Shown one piece after another: positions 7,173-15,754 of a stretch of DNA of 20,530 bases. A program made the position numbers and the translations under genes. Source of the stretch: UBA4615 sp044371545 (GTDB lineage: Bacteria > Pseudomonadota > Gammaproteobacteria > Burkholderiales > Burkholderiaceae_E); NCBI GenBank assembly GCA_044371545.1, contig JBILTM010000075.1, positions 1 through 20,530 on the forward strand. The letters are read 5' to 3'. The notes beneath the pieces are model-generated. The model was not told the DNA's origin. It saw only the letters and a program-made list of their open reading frames with translations, and made no database searches. The number at the start of each line of letters is the position of its first letter. Position 1 is the stretch's first letter.

Positions 7173-9013
7173 GCCCCGCCCCCACCCGCCGCATCGCGCG
7201 CGGCACCGATCCGGTCGTCTACCGGATCACGCCCTCGGACCCGCACGCGCACCTGTTCACCGTCGCGATGACGATCGCGGCGCCCGCGCCCGACGGGCAG
7301 CGCCTCGCGCTGCCCGCGTGGATCCCGGGCAGCTACATGATCCGCGAGTTCGCACGGCACGTGGTCGCGCTCGCGGCCCGGGACGCGCGCGGTCCGCTGC
7401 GCGTCGACAAGCTCGACAAGCACACCTGGCGCGTCGCGCCCGCGAGCGGGCCGATCGTCGTCGAGTACACCGTCTACGCGTGGGACCTGTCGGTGCGCGC
7501 CGCCCACCTCGACGCGACGCACGGCTTCCTGAACGCCACCAGCGTCTGCCTGCGTGCGATCGGCCAGGAGTCGCGACCCTGCACGGTCGATCTCGAGCCG
7601 CCGCCCGCATCGGTCGCGCGCGGCTGGAGGGTCGCGACGACGCTGCCCGAGGCCGGCGCGAAGCGCGGCGGCTTCGGCCGCTACCGCGCCGCCGACTACG
7701 ACGCGCTCGCGGACCACCCGATCGAGATGGGCACCTTCGAGCTCGCGCGCTTCGAGGCGGGCGGTGCCGAGCACGAGATCGCGGTCACCGGCCGCACCGA
7801 CGTCGACCTCGATCGGCTCGTGCGCGACCTCGCGCCGGTCTGCGCCGCACAGTCGGCGCTGTTCGAGCCGCGCACGAAGCGTGCGCCGTTCGACCGTTAC
7901 CTGTTCCTGACCACCGCGGTCGGCGACGGCTACGGCGGCCTCGAGCACCGCGACAGCACGGCGCTGCTCTGCGGCCGCAACGACCTGCCCTGGCGCCGCA
8001 TGGCCGCGGCCGGCGACGGCTACCGCACCTTCCTCGGCCTCGCGAGCCACGAGTACTTCCACGCGTGGCACGTCAAGCGGATCAAGCCGGCGGCGTTCGT
8101 GCCCCACGACTTCGACCGCGAGGCCTACACGCGGCTGCTGTGGATCTTCGAGGGCTTCACCTCGTACTACGACGACCTGATGCTGGTGCGAGCCGGCACG
8201 ATCTCGCGCGCGGACTACCTGAAGGCACTCGCGCGGACGATCTCGATGGTGCAGCGCGCCCCGGGCCGCATGGTGCAGAGCGTCGCCGACTCGAGCTTCG
8301 ACGCGTGGATCAAGTACTACCGGCAGGACGAGAACTCGCCGAACGCGATCGTCAGCTACTACGCGAAGGGCGCGCTGGTGGCGCTGGCGATCGACCTCGC
8401 CGTGCGGACCCGCACGAAGGGCCGCAGCTCGCTCGACGACGCGATGCGACTGATGTGGCAACGCCACGGGCGCGACTTCTACGCGCCCGGCGGCGGCCCC
8501 GGCGCGTCGCAGTCGGGCCTGCCCGAGGACGGCTTCCCGACGCTGCTGCGCGAAGCGACCGGCGTGGCGCTCGGTGCGCAGCTCGCGCGGTGGGTGGACG
8601 GCACCGACGAGTTGCCGCTCGCGCGGCTGTTCGCGCCGCTGGGCATCACGCTCGCCTTCGCGCCCGCCGACGCGGCGCCCTCGCTCGGCGTACGCACGAC
8701 GACCAAGGGCAGCGAGCTCGCGATCGCGACGGCCTACAGCGGCGGCGCCGCGCAGCGCGCGGGCCTGTCGGCCGGTGACCTGCTGGTCGCGGTGGACGGC
8801 CTGCGCGTCGACGAGAAGTCGCTGAAGGCGCTGCTGTCGCGCCGCCGAGCAGGCGACACCGTCGAGGTGCACGCGTTCCGGCGCGACGAGCTGCTGCGCG
8901 TCGAGGCGACGCTCGACGCGCCGCCGCGCAGCGAGGCGACACTGCGGGCGGGCACCGCCGAGAACGCGCTGCGGCGCGGCTGGCTCGGCGAGCGGGTCGC
9001 GACGCGACGCTGA
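7169..9013 (+). CDS. M61-family metallopeptidase with C-terminal PDZ domain
   Basis: About 614 residues, glycyl-aminopeptidase-like M61 family. The N-terminal beta domain (VYRITPSDPHAHLFTV and LPAWIPGSYMIREF) is followed by the zinc site HEYFH at 294-298 and a downstream glutamate, E328, in FEGFTSYYDDL, the expected third ligand. A GYGGLEHRDS segment just before the zinc site is typical of the family. The C-terminal 90 or so residues form a PDZ domain (YSGGAAQRAGLSAGDLLVAVDG). No signal peptide is visible, so it is probably cytosolic. The GTG at 7169 overlaps the preceding stop codon as GTGA and precedes the first conserved strand; the first ATG (7270) would cut into the domain. Natural substrates of such bacterial M61 proteins are largely unknown. 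Confidence 0.9.
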   Translation: MSPAPTRRIARGTDPVVYRITPSDPHAHLFTVAMTIAAPAPDGQRLALPAWIPGSYMIREFARHVVALAARDARGPLRVDKLDKHTWRVAPASGPIVVEYTVYAWDLSVRAAHLDATHGFLNATSVCLRAIGQESRPCTVDLEPPPASVARGWRVATTLPEAGAKRGGFGRYRAADYDALADHPIEMGTFELARFEAGGAEHEIAVTGRTDVDLDRLVRDLAPVCAAQSALFEPRTKRAPFDRYLFLTTAVGDGYGGLEHRDSTALLCGRNDLPWRRMAAAGDGYRTFLGLASHEYFHAWHVKRIKPAAFVPHDFDREAYTRLLWIFEGFTSYYDDLMLVRAGTISRADYLKALARTISMVQRAPGRMVQSVADSSFDAWIKYYRQDENSPNAIVSYYAKGALVALAIDLAVRTRTKGRSSLDDAMRLMWQRHGRDFYAPGGGPGASQSGLPEDGFPTLLREATGVALGAQLARWVDGTDELPLARLFAPLGITLAFAPADAAPSLGVRTTTKGSELAIATAYSGGAAQRAGLSAGDLLVAVDGLRVDEKSLKALLSRRRAGDTVEVHAFRRDELLRVEATLDAPPRSEATLRAGTAENALRRGWLGERVATRR

Positions 9014-9047
9014 CCGCCGGACATCGCCGCGCGGCGCGACGGCACGA

Positions 9048-9063
9048 GCCGCGGCCCCGCGGC
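9048..9063. terminator. GC hairpin between convergent genes
   Basis: Inverted repeat GCCGCGG/CCGCGGC around a 2-nt centre, in the 61-bp gap between the M61 peptidase stop and the end of the opposing acyl-CoA synthetase gene. The symmetry allows it to form in transcripts from either side. There are no T-runs, so termination is uncertain. Confidence 0.35.
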
Positions 9064-9074
9064 GTCGGCCGCCC

Positions 9075-10625
9075 TCAGATCCGCCGCTCGCGCCCCGCCC
9101 AGTAGGGCTCGCGCAGCCGCCGCTTGAAGATCTTGCCGGTCTCCTCGCGCGGCAGGTGCTCGGCGAACTCGACGCGGCGCGGCACCTTGTAGTCGGCGAG
9201 GCGCTCGGACAGGTGGCGACGCACCGCCTCCGCGTCGACGGCGGCGCCGGGCTGGCGCTCGACGACCGCGATCAGCGACTCGCCGTACTCGTCGTCGGGG
9301 ATGCCGAAGACCGCGCTGTCGGCGACGCCGGGCAGCGACGCGAGCGCGGCCTCGATCTCGGCCGGATAGATGTTGACGCCGCCCGACAGCACCATGTCGG
9401 CCGCGCGGTCGCACAGGTGCAGCCATCCGTCCGCGTCGACGAAGCCGACGTCGCCGACCGACACCAGGCCGTCGCGCTCGACCTGGGCGCGCGCCTCGGG
9501 CAGGTTGATGTAGGCGAAGTCGGGGTACGCGGGCTGGCGGGCGTAGATGCGCCCGGGCGTGCCCGGCGGGCACTCGCGGCCATCGTCGCCGACGATCCGC
9601 AGCGAGGCGCCGAGCAACGGGCGGCCGACCGAGCCGGGATGGGCGAGCGCGTCCTGCGGGCCGATCGAGGTGACCCAGCCGAGCTCGCTCGCCGCGTAGG
9701 CCTCGTGCACGACCGGGCCGAGCCAGTCGATCATCGCGCGCTTGGTCTGCGGCGGGCACGGCGCGCCGGTGGTCAGCACGAAGCGCAGCGACGACAGGTC
9801 GTGCGCCGCGCGGACCGCCTCGGGCAGCCGCAGCAGCCGGTGCATCATCGTCGGCACGAGGTACAGGTGCGTGACGCGGTGGCGCTCGATCGCCGCGAGC
9901 AGGCCCTCGGCGTCGAAGCGCGGCTCGAGCCGCAGCCACGCGCCACGCGCCGCGGCGAACAGCGCATAGGACGACGGCGCCGAGTGGTAGAGGGGTGCGG
10001 CGATCAGGCAGCGCGCGTCGGGCCGGATGCCGAACACCGCCTCGAGCAGCGCGGCGTTCGCCGCCGCGAGCCGCGCGGCGTCGGCCGGCGGGGGCGGCAC
10101 GCGGCGCACGCCCATCGGCCGGCCGGTCGTCCCGGAGGTATAGGGCACGAACCCGCGCGAGGCGCGCGGCGGGCCGACGTAGCGCGGCTGCGCGGGCAGC
10201 CACTCCTCCCACGCGACGCAGTCCGGTGGCAGCTCGAGCGCGGCGTCGTCGAGGCGGTAGGCGTCGACGACCGAGGGCTCGGGCAGGATCGCGAGGCGCG
10301 CGGCGCGGTCGATCGAGGCAGGCACGCCGGGGGCGATCCGCGCGTACAGGTCGCGGTCGGCGACGAGCGCCTTCGCGCCGCTGTCGCCGAGGATGTAGCC
10401 CGCTTCCTCGGCCTTGAAGTGCCAGTTGATCGCGCAGAAGTACGCACCGAGCGTGCGCGCCGCGAGCATCGCGACCAGCAGCGCGGGCTGGTTGCGCGAC
10501 ATCAGCGCGATCGTGTCGCCCTCCTCCACGCCGAGCCGCTGCAGGCCGCCGGCGGCGCGCAGCACCATCGGCTCGAGCGTCGACGGATCGAAGCTCTGGC
10601 GATCGAAGGAGAGGGTCGGGAACAT
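9075..10625 (-). CDS. AMP-dependent acyl-CoA synthetase
   Basis: 516-residue ATP-dependent acyl-CoA ligase of the ANL superfamily. Motif A3 is YTSGTTGRP (162-170), followed by APLYHSAPSSY, the acyl-site region YAASELGWVT, GDVGFVDADGWLHLCDR, and the hinge GGVNIYPAEIE. Near the C-terminus ADYKVPRRVEF and EETGKIFKRRL carry the catalytic lysine, K498. The substrate cannot be read from sequence; fatty, bile-acid-like or aromatic acids are possible. The start is the ATG at 10625, where the conserved MFPTLSFDR begins; the frame stays open about 700 bp further upstream but overlaps the divergent gene there. No Shine-Dalgarno is visible before this ATG. TACACT, a possible -10, lies about 35 nt upstream. 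The gene stands alone, convergent with the M61 gene. Confidence 0.9.
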   Translation of the reverse strand: MFPTLSFDRQSFDPSTLEPMVLRAAGGLQRLGVEEGDTIALMSRNQPALLVAMLAARTLGAYFCAINWHFKAEEAGYILGDSGAKALVADRDLYARIAPGVPASIDRAARLAILPEPSVVDAYRLDDAALELPPDCVAWEEWLPAQPRYVGPPRASRGFVPYTSGTTGRPMGVRRVPPPPADAARLAAANAALLEAVFGIRPDARCLIAAPLYHSAPSSYALFAAARGAWLRLEPRFDAEGLLAAIERHRVTHLYLVPTMMHRLLRLPEAVRAAHDLSSLRFVLTTGAPCPPQTKRAMIDWLGPVVHEAYAASELGWVTSIGPQDALAHPGSVGRPLLGASLRIVGDDGRECPPGTPGRIYARQPAYPDFAYINLPEARAQVERDGLVSVGDVGFVDADGWLHLCDRAADMVLSGGVNIYPAEIEAALASLPGVADSAVFGIPDDEYGESLIAVVERQPGAAVDAEAVRRHLSERLADYKVPRRVEFAEHLPREETGKIFKRRLREPYWAGRERRI

Positions 10626-10694
10626 CGGGTTGGGGGCTCGGCGCGGCACAGTGTAGGGCGCATCGCCCGCGTCCGCCACGCGCCGCGCCGCGGT

Positions 10695-10727
10695 CACGTG
10701 CCGAAAGCGCGACGCGGCTGTCACGTG
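10695..10727. repeat. Two CACGTG-containing direct repeats in divergent promoter region
   Basis: TCACGTG occurs at 10694-10700 and again at 10721-10727, 27 bp apart, each followed by a CCG or TCGG element (TCACGTGCCG and TCACGTGTCGG). Each core CACGTG is itself a palindrome. The pair lies in the 187-bp gap between the divergent acyl-CoA synthetase and polysaccharide genes, just upstream of a good -10 (TAGAAT, 10739-10744). It could be a double binding site for an unidentified regulator. Confidence 0.45.
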
Positions 10728-10744
10728 TCGGCCACGGTTAGAAT
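10720..10744 (+). promoter_or_regulatory. Candidate promoter of the polysaccharide operon
   Basis: TAGAAT (10739-10744; 5 of 6 to TATAAT) in the context GGTTAGAATGTGCG, seen in many betaproteobacterial promoters. The best -35-like hexamer is CTGTCA (4 of 6) around 10719-10724, with a short spacer of about 15 bp, so activation by a factor bound at the CACGTG repeats is conceivable. Predicted transcription starts near 10750, giving a leader of about 60 nt to the ATG at 10813. Confidence 0.45.
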
Positions 10745-10812
10745 GTGCGACCGCGCAGGCGACGCACGACACACGTCGGTTGGGGTGGCCACGCCACGCT
10801 TCGAGCCCCCGG

Positions 10813-12822
10813 ATGCCTCCGAGTCTTCCCGTCACGCCTCCCCTGGTTCTCCTGCTCGCAGCGCCGCTCGTGATGACCGGGGCGCGCCCCGGTCCGGCCG
10901 ACTTCCTGGGCGTGGTCGTGGCCGCCGCGATCGTCGCGCTGGCCGGCGAGCGTGCGACGACGCTGCTCGCGCCGCGGACCGGCGCCGCATCGCGCGTCGG
11001 ATGGCACCTCGTCTTCGGGCTGGTCCTCGCCTCGCTGTGCGTCGCGGCGGTCTGCCACGTCGGGCGGACATCCGCGGCGGTCGGTTTCGCCGTGTTCACC
11101 CTGGCCACGATCGCGGTCGCGCTGGCGACGCGGCGACGCGTTCCGGAGGCGAACCCGGCGCAATGGCGAGACGCGTTGCGCGTCACCGCGATCGTCGTCG
11201 CGACGCTGACCTGGGCCCGCCGGCAGCTCGCACCGTTCCCGGACCCGGGCGTGGACGGCACGCTCGCGGTCTGGTCGGACTTCGTGCTCCATGCCGTCGA
11301 GATCGCGCAGTACTCGAATCCCGAGGGCATCGGCGCTGGCGCGATGCTGCTGGCCGGCGAGCCACCGATCTTCTATCACCGGGCTCCCTACGCGCTGCCC
11401 GCCGCGATCGCCCAATTGCTCGACCTGCCGCCGCTGCACACCGCCATCGCGACGCTGCTGCCGGTCGGTCTGGTCGTCGCGATCGTCGGCACCGCGCTGT
11501 TCGCGGATCGGCTCGCAGGCGGGCGGACGTCGGCAGGATGGCTGGCGGCGGCCTGCGCGTTGCTGCTTCCCGATGCCGCCGAGTACGGGCTGCGCAACGG
11601 CTTCTTCGGCATGCATTGGCTGCTGTTCACGGCCCCGGGCACCGGCTGGGCGGTGGGTGCGTGCCTGCTGTCGGCATGCCTCGCTCTCGACGGCCTGTCG
11701 AGTGGCGATCGCCGGGCTCTCGTGCTCGCGTGCGGGCTCGCAGCGAGCGCGCTCTTCTTCCGCGCCCACGTGTTCCTGCTGTGGGTTCCGGCACTTGCGC
11801 TGCTGGTCGCGGCGGGCAGCGTGCGCGATCGTCCGCGCGTGCGTGGCGCGGCCGCCGCCTGCGTCGGCACGGCGCTGCTGTGCGTCCTCGCGGTGCCGTC
11901 GCTCCGCGCGGAATGGCTCGCGTTCTCCGCGGTCGACGAGTACCTGCCCGCCGTCCACGGGCAGATGGCACCGACCGGATACGACGGCGTGTACGCGGCT
12001 GCGGCCGCCACGCTGCCCCAGCCGCTGCTGATGGTCGGTGCGGCGCTGGCCGTCCTGCCGGCCACGCTCGGCCTGCTGCTCCCCGGGCTGGCCAGCCTCG
12101 GCGTGGTGAGGCGCGCGACTGCGGGCCCGGTGAGGCTGGACGCGGTGCCGTGGGCGCTCGCGACCGCCGCGCTGTTGCTGACGCTCTTCGCCCCGATGGC
12201 CCGGCACGGTGACGTCAGCGAGTACCAGCAGCGCGGCCTGCCGCTGCTGTACCTGGCCTTCGTCGCGGCGATCGCCGCCGGTCTCGTGCGCCTCGCGCCC
12301 CGGTCGGGTCCTCCGGCCCGGGCCCGCCTCGCGCTCTCGCTCGTTGCGATGGCGCTCGCGACATCGGCGCTGCTCCGGGTCAACGTGGACCCCGCCATGC
12401 CCGCGCCGCAAGGGCTGCGGCCGTACTACCCGCTCGCGCTGGACGCCGGATCGGCCGGCGCGGCCGCATACATCCGGGCCCACGGCGGCCGGGGAGAGCG
12501 CATCGCCGCGGTGCCGGGCGAACCCGACGCGATGCTCAACGACAGCGCCGCCATGCTCGTCGCGCTGACCGGCGCGCCGGCCTGGGTCGGAAGGGCCGGA
12601 GTGCAGCTCGCCACCGCGCCCGAAGCGCGACGAGCGCTGATCCGGGGGCGTCTCGCGGACCTCGAACGGATCGCCGAACGCGGCGGCGAGGCGCTCGCTC
12701 GCGAGCGCGGCATCGGTTGGGTCGTCGCGCGCCCGCCGGGCGCGTGCGCCTGGGCCTCCGGGGACGCGGCCTTCCGGAACGACAGCGTGGCGGTGTACCG
12801 TGCCGGCGGAGACCTCCGATGA
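10813..12822 (+). CDS. Polytopic membrane protein, GT-C glycosyltransferase-like
   Basis: About 669 residues with some 12-14 predicted hydrophobic helices spread over the first ~530 residues, then a soluble tail of about 140. The loop after the first helix group has DPGVDGTLAVWSDFVLH and later GEPPIFYHRAPYALP. Acidic and His residues at this position, followed by a YH motif, are the pattern of GT-C-type lipid-linked sugar transferases that work on the periplasmic face. It heads the nine-gene operon and its stop overlaps the next start as ATGA. With the GT2 and GtrA proteins downstream it could be the transferase of a Gtr-type system. The start is uncertain: ATG at 10813 is preferred, but an in-frame TTG at 10780 also exists and neither has a clear ribosome site. 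I recognise the class, not a specific family, so function is inferred. Confidence 0.75.
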   Translation: MPPSLPVTPPLVLLLAAPLVMTGARPGPADFLGVVVAAAIVALAGERATTLLAPRTGAASRVGWHLVFGLVLASLCVAAVCHVGRTSAAVGFAVFTLATIAVALATRRRVPEANPAQWRDALRVTAIVVATLTWARRQLAPFPDPGVDGTLAVWSDFVLHAVEIAQYSNPEGIGAGAMLLAGEPPIFYHRAPYALPAAIAQLLDLPPLHTAIATLLPVGLVVAIVGTALFADRLAGGRTSAGWLAAACALLLPDAAEYGLRNGFFGMHWLLFTAPGTGWAVGACLLSACLALDGLSSGDRRALVLACGLAASALFFRAHVFLLWVPALALLVAAGSVRDRPRVRGAAAACVGTALLCVLAVPSLRAEWLAFSAVDEYLPAVHGQMAPTGYDGVYAAAAATLPQPLLMVGAALAVLPATLGLLLPGLASLGVVRRATAGPVRLDAVPWALATAALLLTLFAPMARHGDVSEYQQRGLPLLYLAFVAAIAAGLVRLAPRSGPPARARLALSLVAMALATSALLRVNVDPAMPAPQGLRPYYPLALDAGSAGAAAYIRAHGGRGERIAAVPGEPDAMLNDSAAMLVALTGAPAWVGRAGVQLATAPEARRALIRGRLADLERIAERGGEALARERGIGWVVARPPGACAWASGDAAFRNDSVAVYRAGGDLR

Positions 12823-13523
12823 AGCGCGTCGCCATCGTCCAGTCCAACTACGTACCCTGGAAGGGGTACTTCGACCTCATCGCGGGCGTCGACGAGTTCG
12901 TGTTCTTCGACGACATGCAGTACACGCGGCGCGACTGGCGCAACCGGAACCTGATCAAGACACCGGCCGGCCCCCGTTGGCTCACCATCCCCGTCGAGGT
13001 CAGCGGTCGTTATCACCAGCGGATCGACGAGACGCTGATCTCGGATCCGGACTGGCGACGCTCGCACTGGTCGGCGCTGGTGCAGAACTACCGAAAGGCG
13101 GCCTTCTTCGCGCCGCTCGAGGCAACGATCGGCGACATCTACGAAGCCGCCGACGCCCCGATGCTGAGCGAGGTCAACCAGGGAATCATCGCCAGGCTGT
13201 GCGGCCTGCTCGACATCGGCACGCGGCTGACCCGGTCGACCGACTACGGGAGCTTCCCCGGCCGCACCGAGCGGCTCGTGTCGCTCTGCGCCGCGGCCGG
13301 CGCGACGCATTACCTGAGCGGCCCGGCCGCGCGGGATTACATCGACGCGTCGTGCTTCGAGGCTGCGGGCATCGTGCTCGAATGGATGGACTACGGCGGG
13401 TACCCCGAGTATGCGCAGCTGCATCCGCCTTTCGTGCACGGCGTCAGCATCCTCGATCTGCTGTTCAACTGCGGACCCGACGCCCGCCGCTACATGAAGC
13501 CCCCTTCCCGAGGTCGCGCATGA
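12819..13523 (+). CDS. WbqC-family protein
   Basis: 234 residues. The N-terminus VAIVQSNYVPWKGYFDLIAGVDEFVFFDDMQY and the following WRNRNLIK are the hallmark of the WbqC-like family (Pfam WbqC). These proteins recur in O-antigen and other surface-polysaccharide clusters but have no widely established reaction. Later conserved stretches are THYLSGPAARDYID and FVHGVSILDLLFNCG. It has no signal peptide or membrane helix, so it is cytosolic. The ATG overlaps the upstream stop codon, with GGAG (12808-12811) in front, and its own stop overlaps the next start. Its place in the operon suggests a step in making or modifying the sugar precursor, perhaps acylation of an amino sugar. That is a guess. Confidence 0.88.
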   Translation: MKRVAIVQSNYVPWKGYFDLIAGVDEFVFFDDMQYTRRDWRNRNLIKTPAGPRWLTIPVEVSGRYHQRIDETLISDPDWRRSHWSALVQNYRKAAFFAPLEATIGDIYEAADAPMLSEVNQGIIARLCGLLDIGTRLTRSTDYGSFPGRTERLVSLCAAAGATHYLSGPAARDYIDASCFEAAGIVLEWMDYGGYPEYAQLHPPFVHGVSILDLLFNCGPDARRYMKPPSRGRA

Positions 13524-14452
13524 AGCTCTCGATCGTCAGCACGATGTACCGGTCGGCGCCTTACCTGCGCGAGTTCCACCGCCGGTGTGTCGCCGCCGCC
13601 GAGATGCAGTGCGACGACTTCGAGATCGTGCTGGTCAACGACGGCTCGCCCGACGAGTCGTTGCAGGTCGCGCTCGAACTGCGCCGCGCCGACCCGCGGG
13701 TGGTCGTCGTCGACCTGTCGCGAAACTTCGGCCACCACAAGGCGATGATGACCGGGCTCGCGCAGGCGCGAGGCGAGCGCGTGTTCCTGCTCGACAGCGA
13801 TCTCGAGGAACCGCCCGAGGCGCTCGAGCGGTTCTGGGCGATGCTCGACGCGGGCGACTGCGACGTCGCCTACGGCGTCCAGGAGTCGCGCAAGGGCGGG
13901 CCGGTCGAGCGGATCGCGGGTCGGTTGTTCTACGCGGTGTTCGACCGGCTGACCCGCGTACGGATCCCCCGCGACGTCGTCACCGCGCGCCTGATGAGTC
14001 GACGCTACGTCGACGCGCTGATCCTGCATCGCGACCGTGAGGTGTTCCTCGCGGGCCTGTGGGCGCTGACGGGGTTCGAGCAGAAGCCGCTCGCGCTGCG
14101 CAAGCTGGACAAGGGCTCGACGACCTACACGGTCCGGCGCCGCGTCGAGGTGCTCGTCAATGCGGTCACCTCGTTCTCGAGCCGGCCGCTTCACTACATC
14201 TTCTACTTCGGCCTCGCGATCTCGGCGGTCGCGGCGGCGTTCATCGGCTGGCTGGTGTACCAGAAGCTGTTCCACGCCCGCGCGCTGGACGGCTGGACCT
14301 CGCTGATCGTGTCGGTGTGGTTCATGGGCGGGCTCAACGCGTCGTTCCTCGGGCTGATCGGCATCTACGTCGCGAAGGTGTTCACCGAAACCAAGGATCG
14401 ACCGTACACGGTGATCCGGGCGATCCACGGAGGGACCGATGAACGCCATTGA
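13520..14452 (+). CDS. GT2 glycosyltransferase, GtrB/ArnC-like
   Basis: 310 residues. The N-terminal GT-A domain has the nucleotide-binding VLVNDGSPDES (D41), DLSRNFGHHKAMMTGL and the metal-binding LLDSDLEEPPE (D92/D94). Two membrane helices follow, at about 226-248 and 265-290, and the protein ends with a cytosolic tail, KVFTETKDRPYTVI. This is the architecture of polyprenyl-phosphate glycosyltransferases such as GtrB, ArnC and dolichyl-phosphate mannose synthases. They load a sugar from a nucleotide donor onto undecaprenyl phosphate at the inner face of the membrane. The start ATG overlaps the WbqC stop. The GtrA-family gene three genes downstream is the usual partner. Sugar specificity is not readable. 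Confidence 0.9.
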   Translation: MKLSIVSTMYRSAPYLREFHRRCVAAAEMQCDDFEIVLVNDGSPDESLQVALELRRADPRVVVVDLSRNFGHHKAMMTGLAQARGERVFLLDSDLEEPPEALERFWAMLDAGDCDVAYGVQESRKGGPVERIAGRLFYAVFDRLTRVRIPRDVVTARLMSRRYVDALILHRDREVFLAGLWALTGFEQKPLALRKLDKGSTTYTVRRRVEVLVNAVTSFSSRPLHYIFYFGLAISAVAAAFIGWLVYQKLFHARALDGWTSLIVSVWFMGGLNASFLGLIGIYVAKVFTETKDRPYTVIRAIHGGTDERH

Positions 14453-15092
14453 CGCGCACGGGCGCGGCGAACTGCTCGAACGGGTCCGCCGCTACTACGA
14501 CGGCAAGCTGCGCGAGCACGGCGCGACCGCACGCGGCGTCGACTGGCCGAGCGAGGCGTCGCAGCGCACGCGATTCGTGCAGCTGGCAGGGCTGCTGCCC
14601 GCGGATCGACCGTTCACGGTCAACGACGTGGGTTGCGGCTACGGCGGCCTCGTCGAGTTCCTCGACGCGGCGGGCCTGAGCGCCGACTACCTCGGCATGG
14701 ACGTCTCGGCCACGATGGTCGAGGCGGCCCGCCGCCTGCACGGCACGCGGGCACTCGCCCGGTTCGAGACCGGCAGCATGCCGGACCGCGTCGCCGACTA
14801 CGCCGTCGCGAGCGGGATCTTCAACGTCAGGCTCGACGTGCCCGCCGATGCGTGGGCCGAATACGTCCGCGACGGCATCGACCTGCTGGACCGCTGCTCG
14901 CGGGCCGGCTTCGCCTTCAACTGCCTCACCGCCTACTCCGATCCGCAGCGCATGCGCGACGACCTGCACTATGCCGATCCGTGCGAGCTGTTCGACCTGT
15001 GCAAGCGCCGATACGCCCGGAACGTGGCGCTGCTGCACGACTACGGCCTGTACGAGTTCACGATCCTGGTCAGGAAGGAGACGCACGCGTGA
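14439..15092 (+). CDS. SAM-dependent methyltransferase
   Basis: 217-residue class I methyltransferase. Motif I is NDVGCGYGGL (62-71), followed by DYLGMDVSATMVEAARR, which carries the acidic residue at the end of the second strand that binds the SAM ribose. After that comes DYAVASGIFNVRL, where a motif IV-like strand is expected. The C-terminal part (FNCLTAYSDPQRMR, DPCELFDLCKR) resembles small-molecule or sugar methyltransferases. The ATG has GGAGGG upstream (14429-14434) and overlaps the GT2 gene by 14 nt; the stop overlaps the next gene's GTG. In this operon it probably methylates a sugar, but the acceptor and position are unknown. Confidence 0.85.
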   Translation: MNAIDAHGRGELLERVRRYYDGKLREHGATARGVDWPSEASQRTRFVQLAGLLPADRPFTVNDVGCGYGGLVEFLDAAGLSADYLGMDVSATMVEAARRLHGTRALARFETGSMPDRVADYAVASGIFNVRLDVPADAWAEYVRDGIDLLDRCSRAGFAFNCLTAYSDPQRMRDDLHYADPCELFDLCKRRYARNVALLHDYGLYEFTILVRKETHA

Positions 15093-15754
15093 GACGCAAG
15101 CTGGTGATCTTCGGGGCCGGCGACATCGCCGAGCTCGCGGCCTTCTACTTCACCCACGACTCCGACCTGGAGGTCGTCGCGTTCACGGTGGACCGCGAGT
15201 ACGCCACGGCCGGATCGGCGTTCGGACGGCCGCTGATCGCCTTCGACGAGATCGAACGGGCGTTTCCCGCGGACGGGCACGACATGTTCGTCGCCATCAG
15301 CTACGCGCAGCTCAACGCGCTGCGCCGCGACCGGGTCGCCGCCGCCCGTGCGAAGGGCTACCGGCTCGCCTCGTACGTGAGCAGCCGCGCCACGACGTTC
15401 CCCGGGTTCGTGCACGGCGAGAACTGCTTCATCCTGGAAGACAACACGATCCAGCCCTTCGCCACCGTCGGCGAGAACGTGACGCTGTGGAGCGGCAACC
15501 ACGTCGGCCACCACAGCCGCATCGGGGACCATTGCTTCGTCGCGTCGCACGTGGTGATCTCCGGCGGCGTCGTGATCGGCGAGCAATGCTTCGTCGGCGT
15601 CAACGCGACGATCCGGGATCATGTCCGGGTCGGGGACCGCTGCGTGCTCGGGGCGGGCGTGCTGCTGACCGAGGACGCCGAGCCCGGCGGCGTGTACGCG
15701 GCCCAGGCGAGCGAACGCTCGCGTGTCCCGAGCCACCGGCTGCGCCGGATATGA
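15089..15754 (+). CDS. NeuD/PglD-like sugar acyltransferase
   Basis: 221 residues. The N-terminal Rossmann-like half begins KLVIFGAGDIAE (4-15), as in the PglD_N domain. It is followed by a left-handed beta-helix made of hexapeptide repeats from about residue 95 on (VGENVT, IGDHCF, IGEQCF, VGDRCV). NHVGHHSRIG (137-146) carries histidines at the place of the catalytic base of this family. Relatives acetylate the 4-amino group of UDP-sugars (PglD) or hydroxyls of sialic acid (NeuD). With WecE in the same operon, N-acylation of a 4-amino sugar is a reasonable inference. The GTG start overlaps the upstream stop as GTGA, with AGGAAGGAG 8 nt upstream. Confidence 0.88.
   Translation: MRRKLVIFGAGDIAELAAFYFTHDSDLEVVAFTVDREYATAGSAFGRPLIAFDEIERAFPADGHDMFVAISYAQLNALRRDRVAAARAKGYRLASYVSSRATTFPGFVHGENCFILEDNTIQPFATVGENVTLWSGNHVGHHSRIGDHCFVASHVVISGGVVIGEQCFVGVNATIRDHVRVGDRCVLGAGVLLTEDAEPGGVYAAQASERSRVPSHRLRRI

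Noticed and set aside
10626..11330. N-terminal extension of the acyl-CoA synthetase frame into the divergent gene
   Set aside because: It would overlap the membrane-protein gene and the promoter region and shows no ANL motif. The conserved start is at 10625.
10738..12483. Minus-strand frame of 581 codons opposite the polytopic protein
   Set aside because: Arg/Gln/Gly-rich composition is typical of the antisense of a hydrophobic GC-rich gene. The plus strand has coherent membrane helices.
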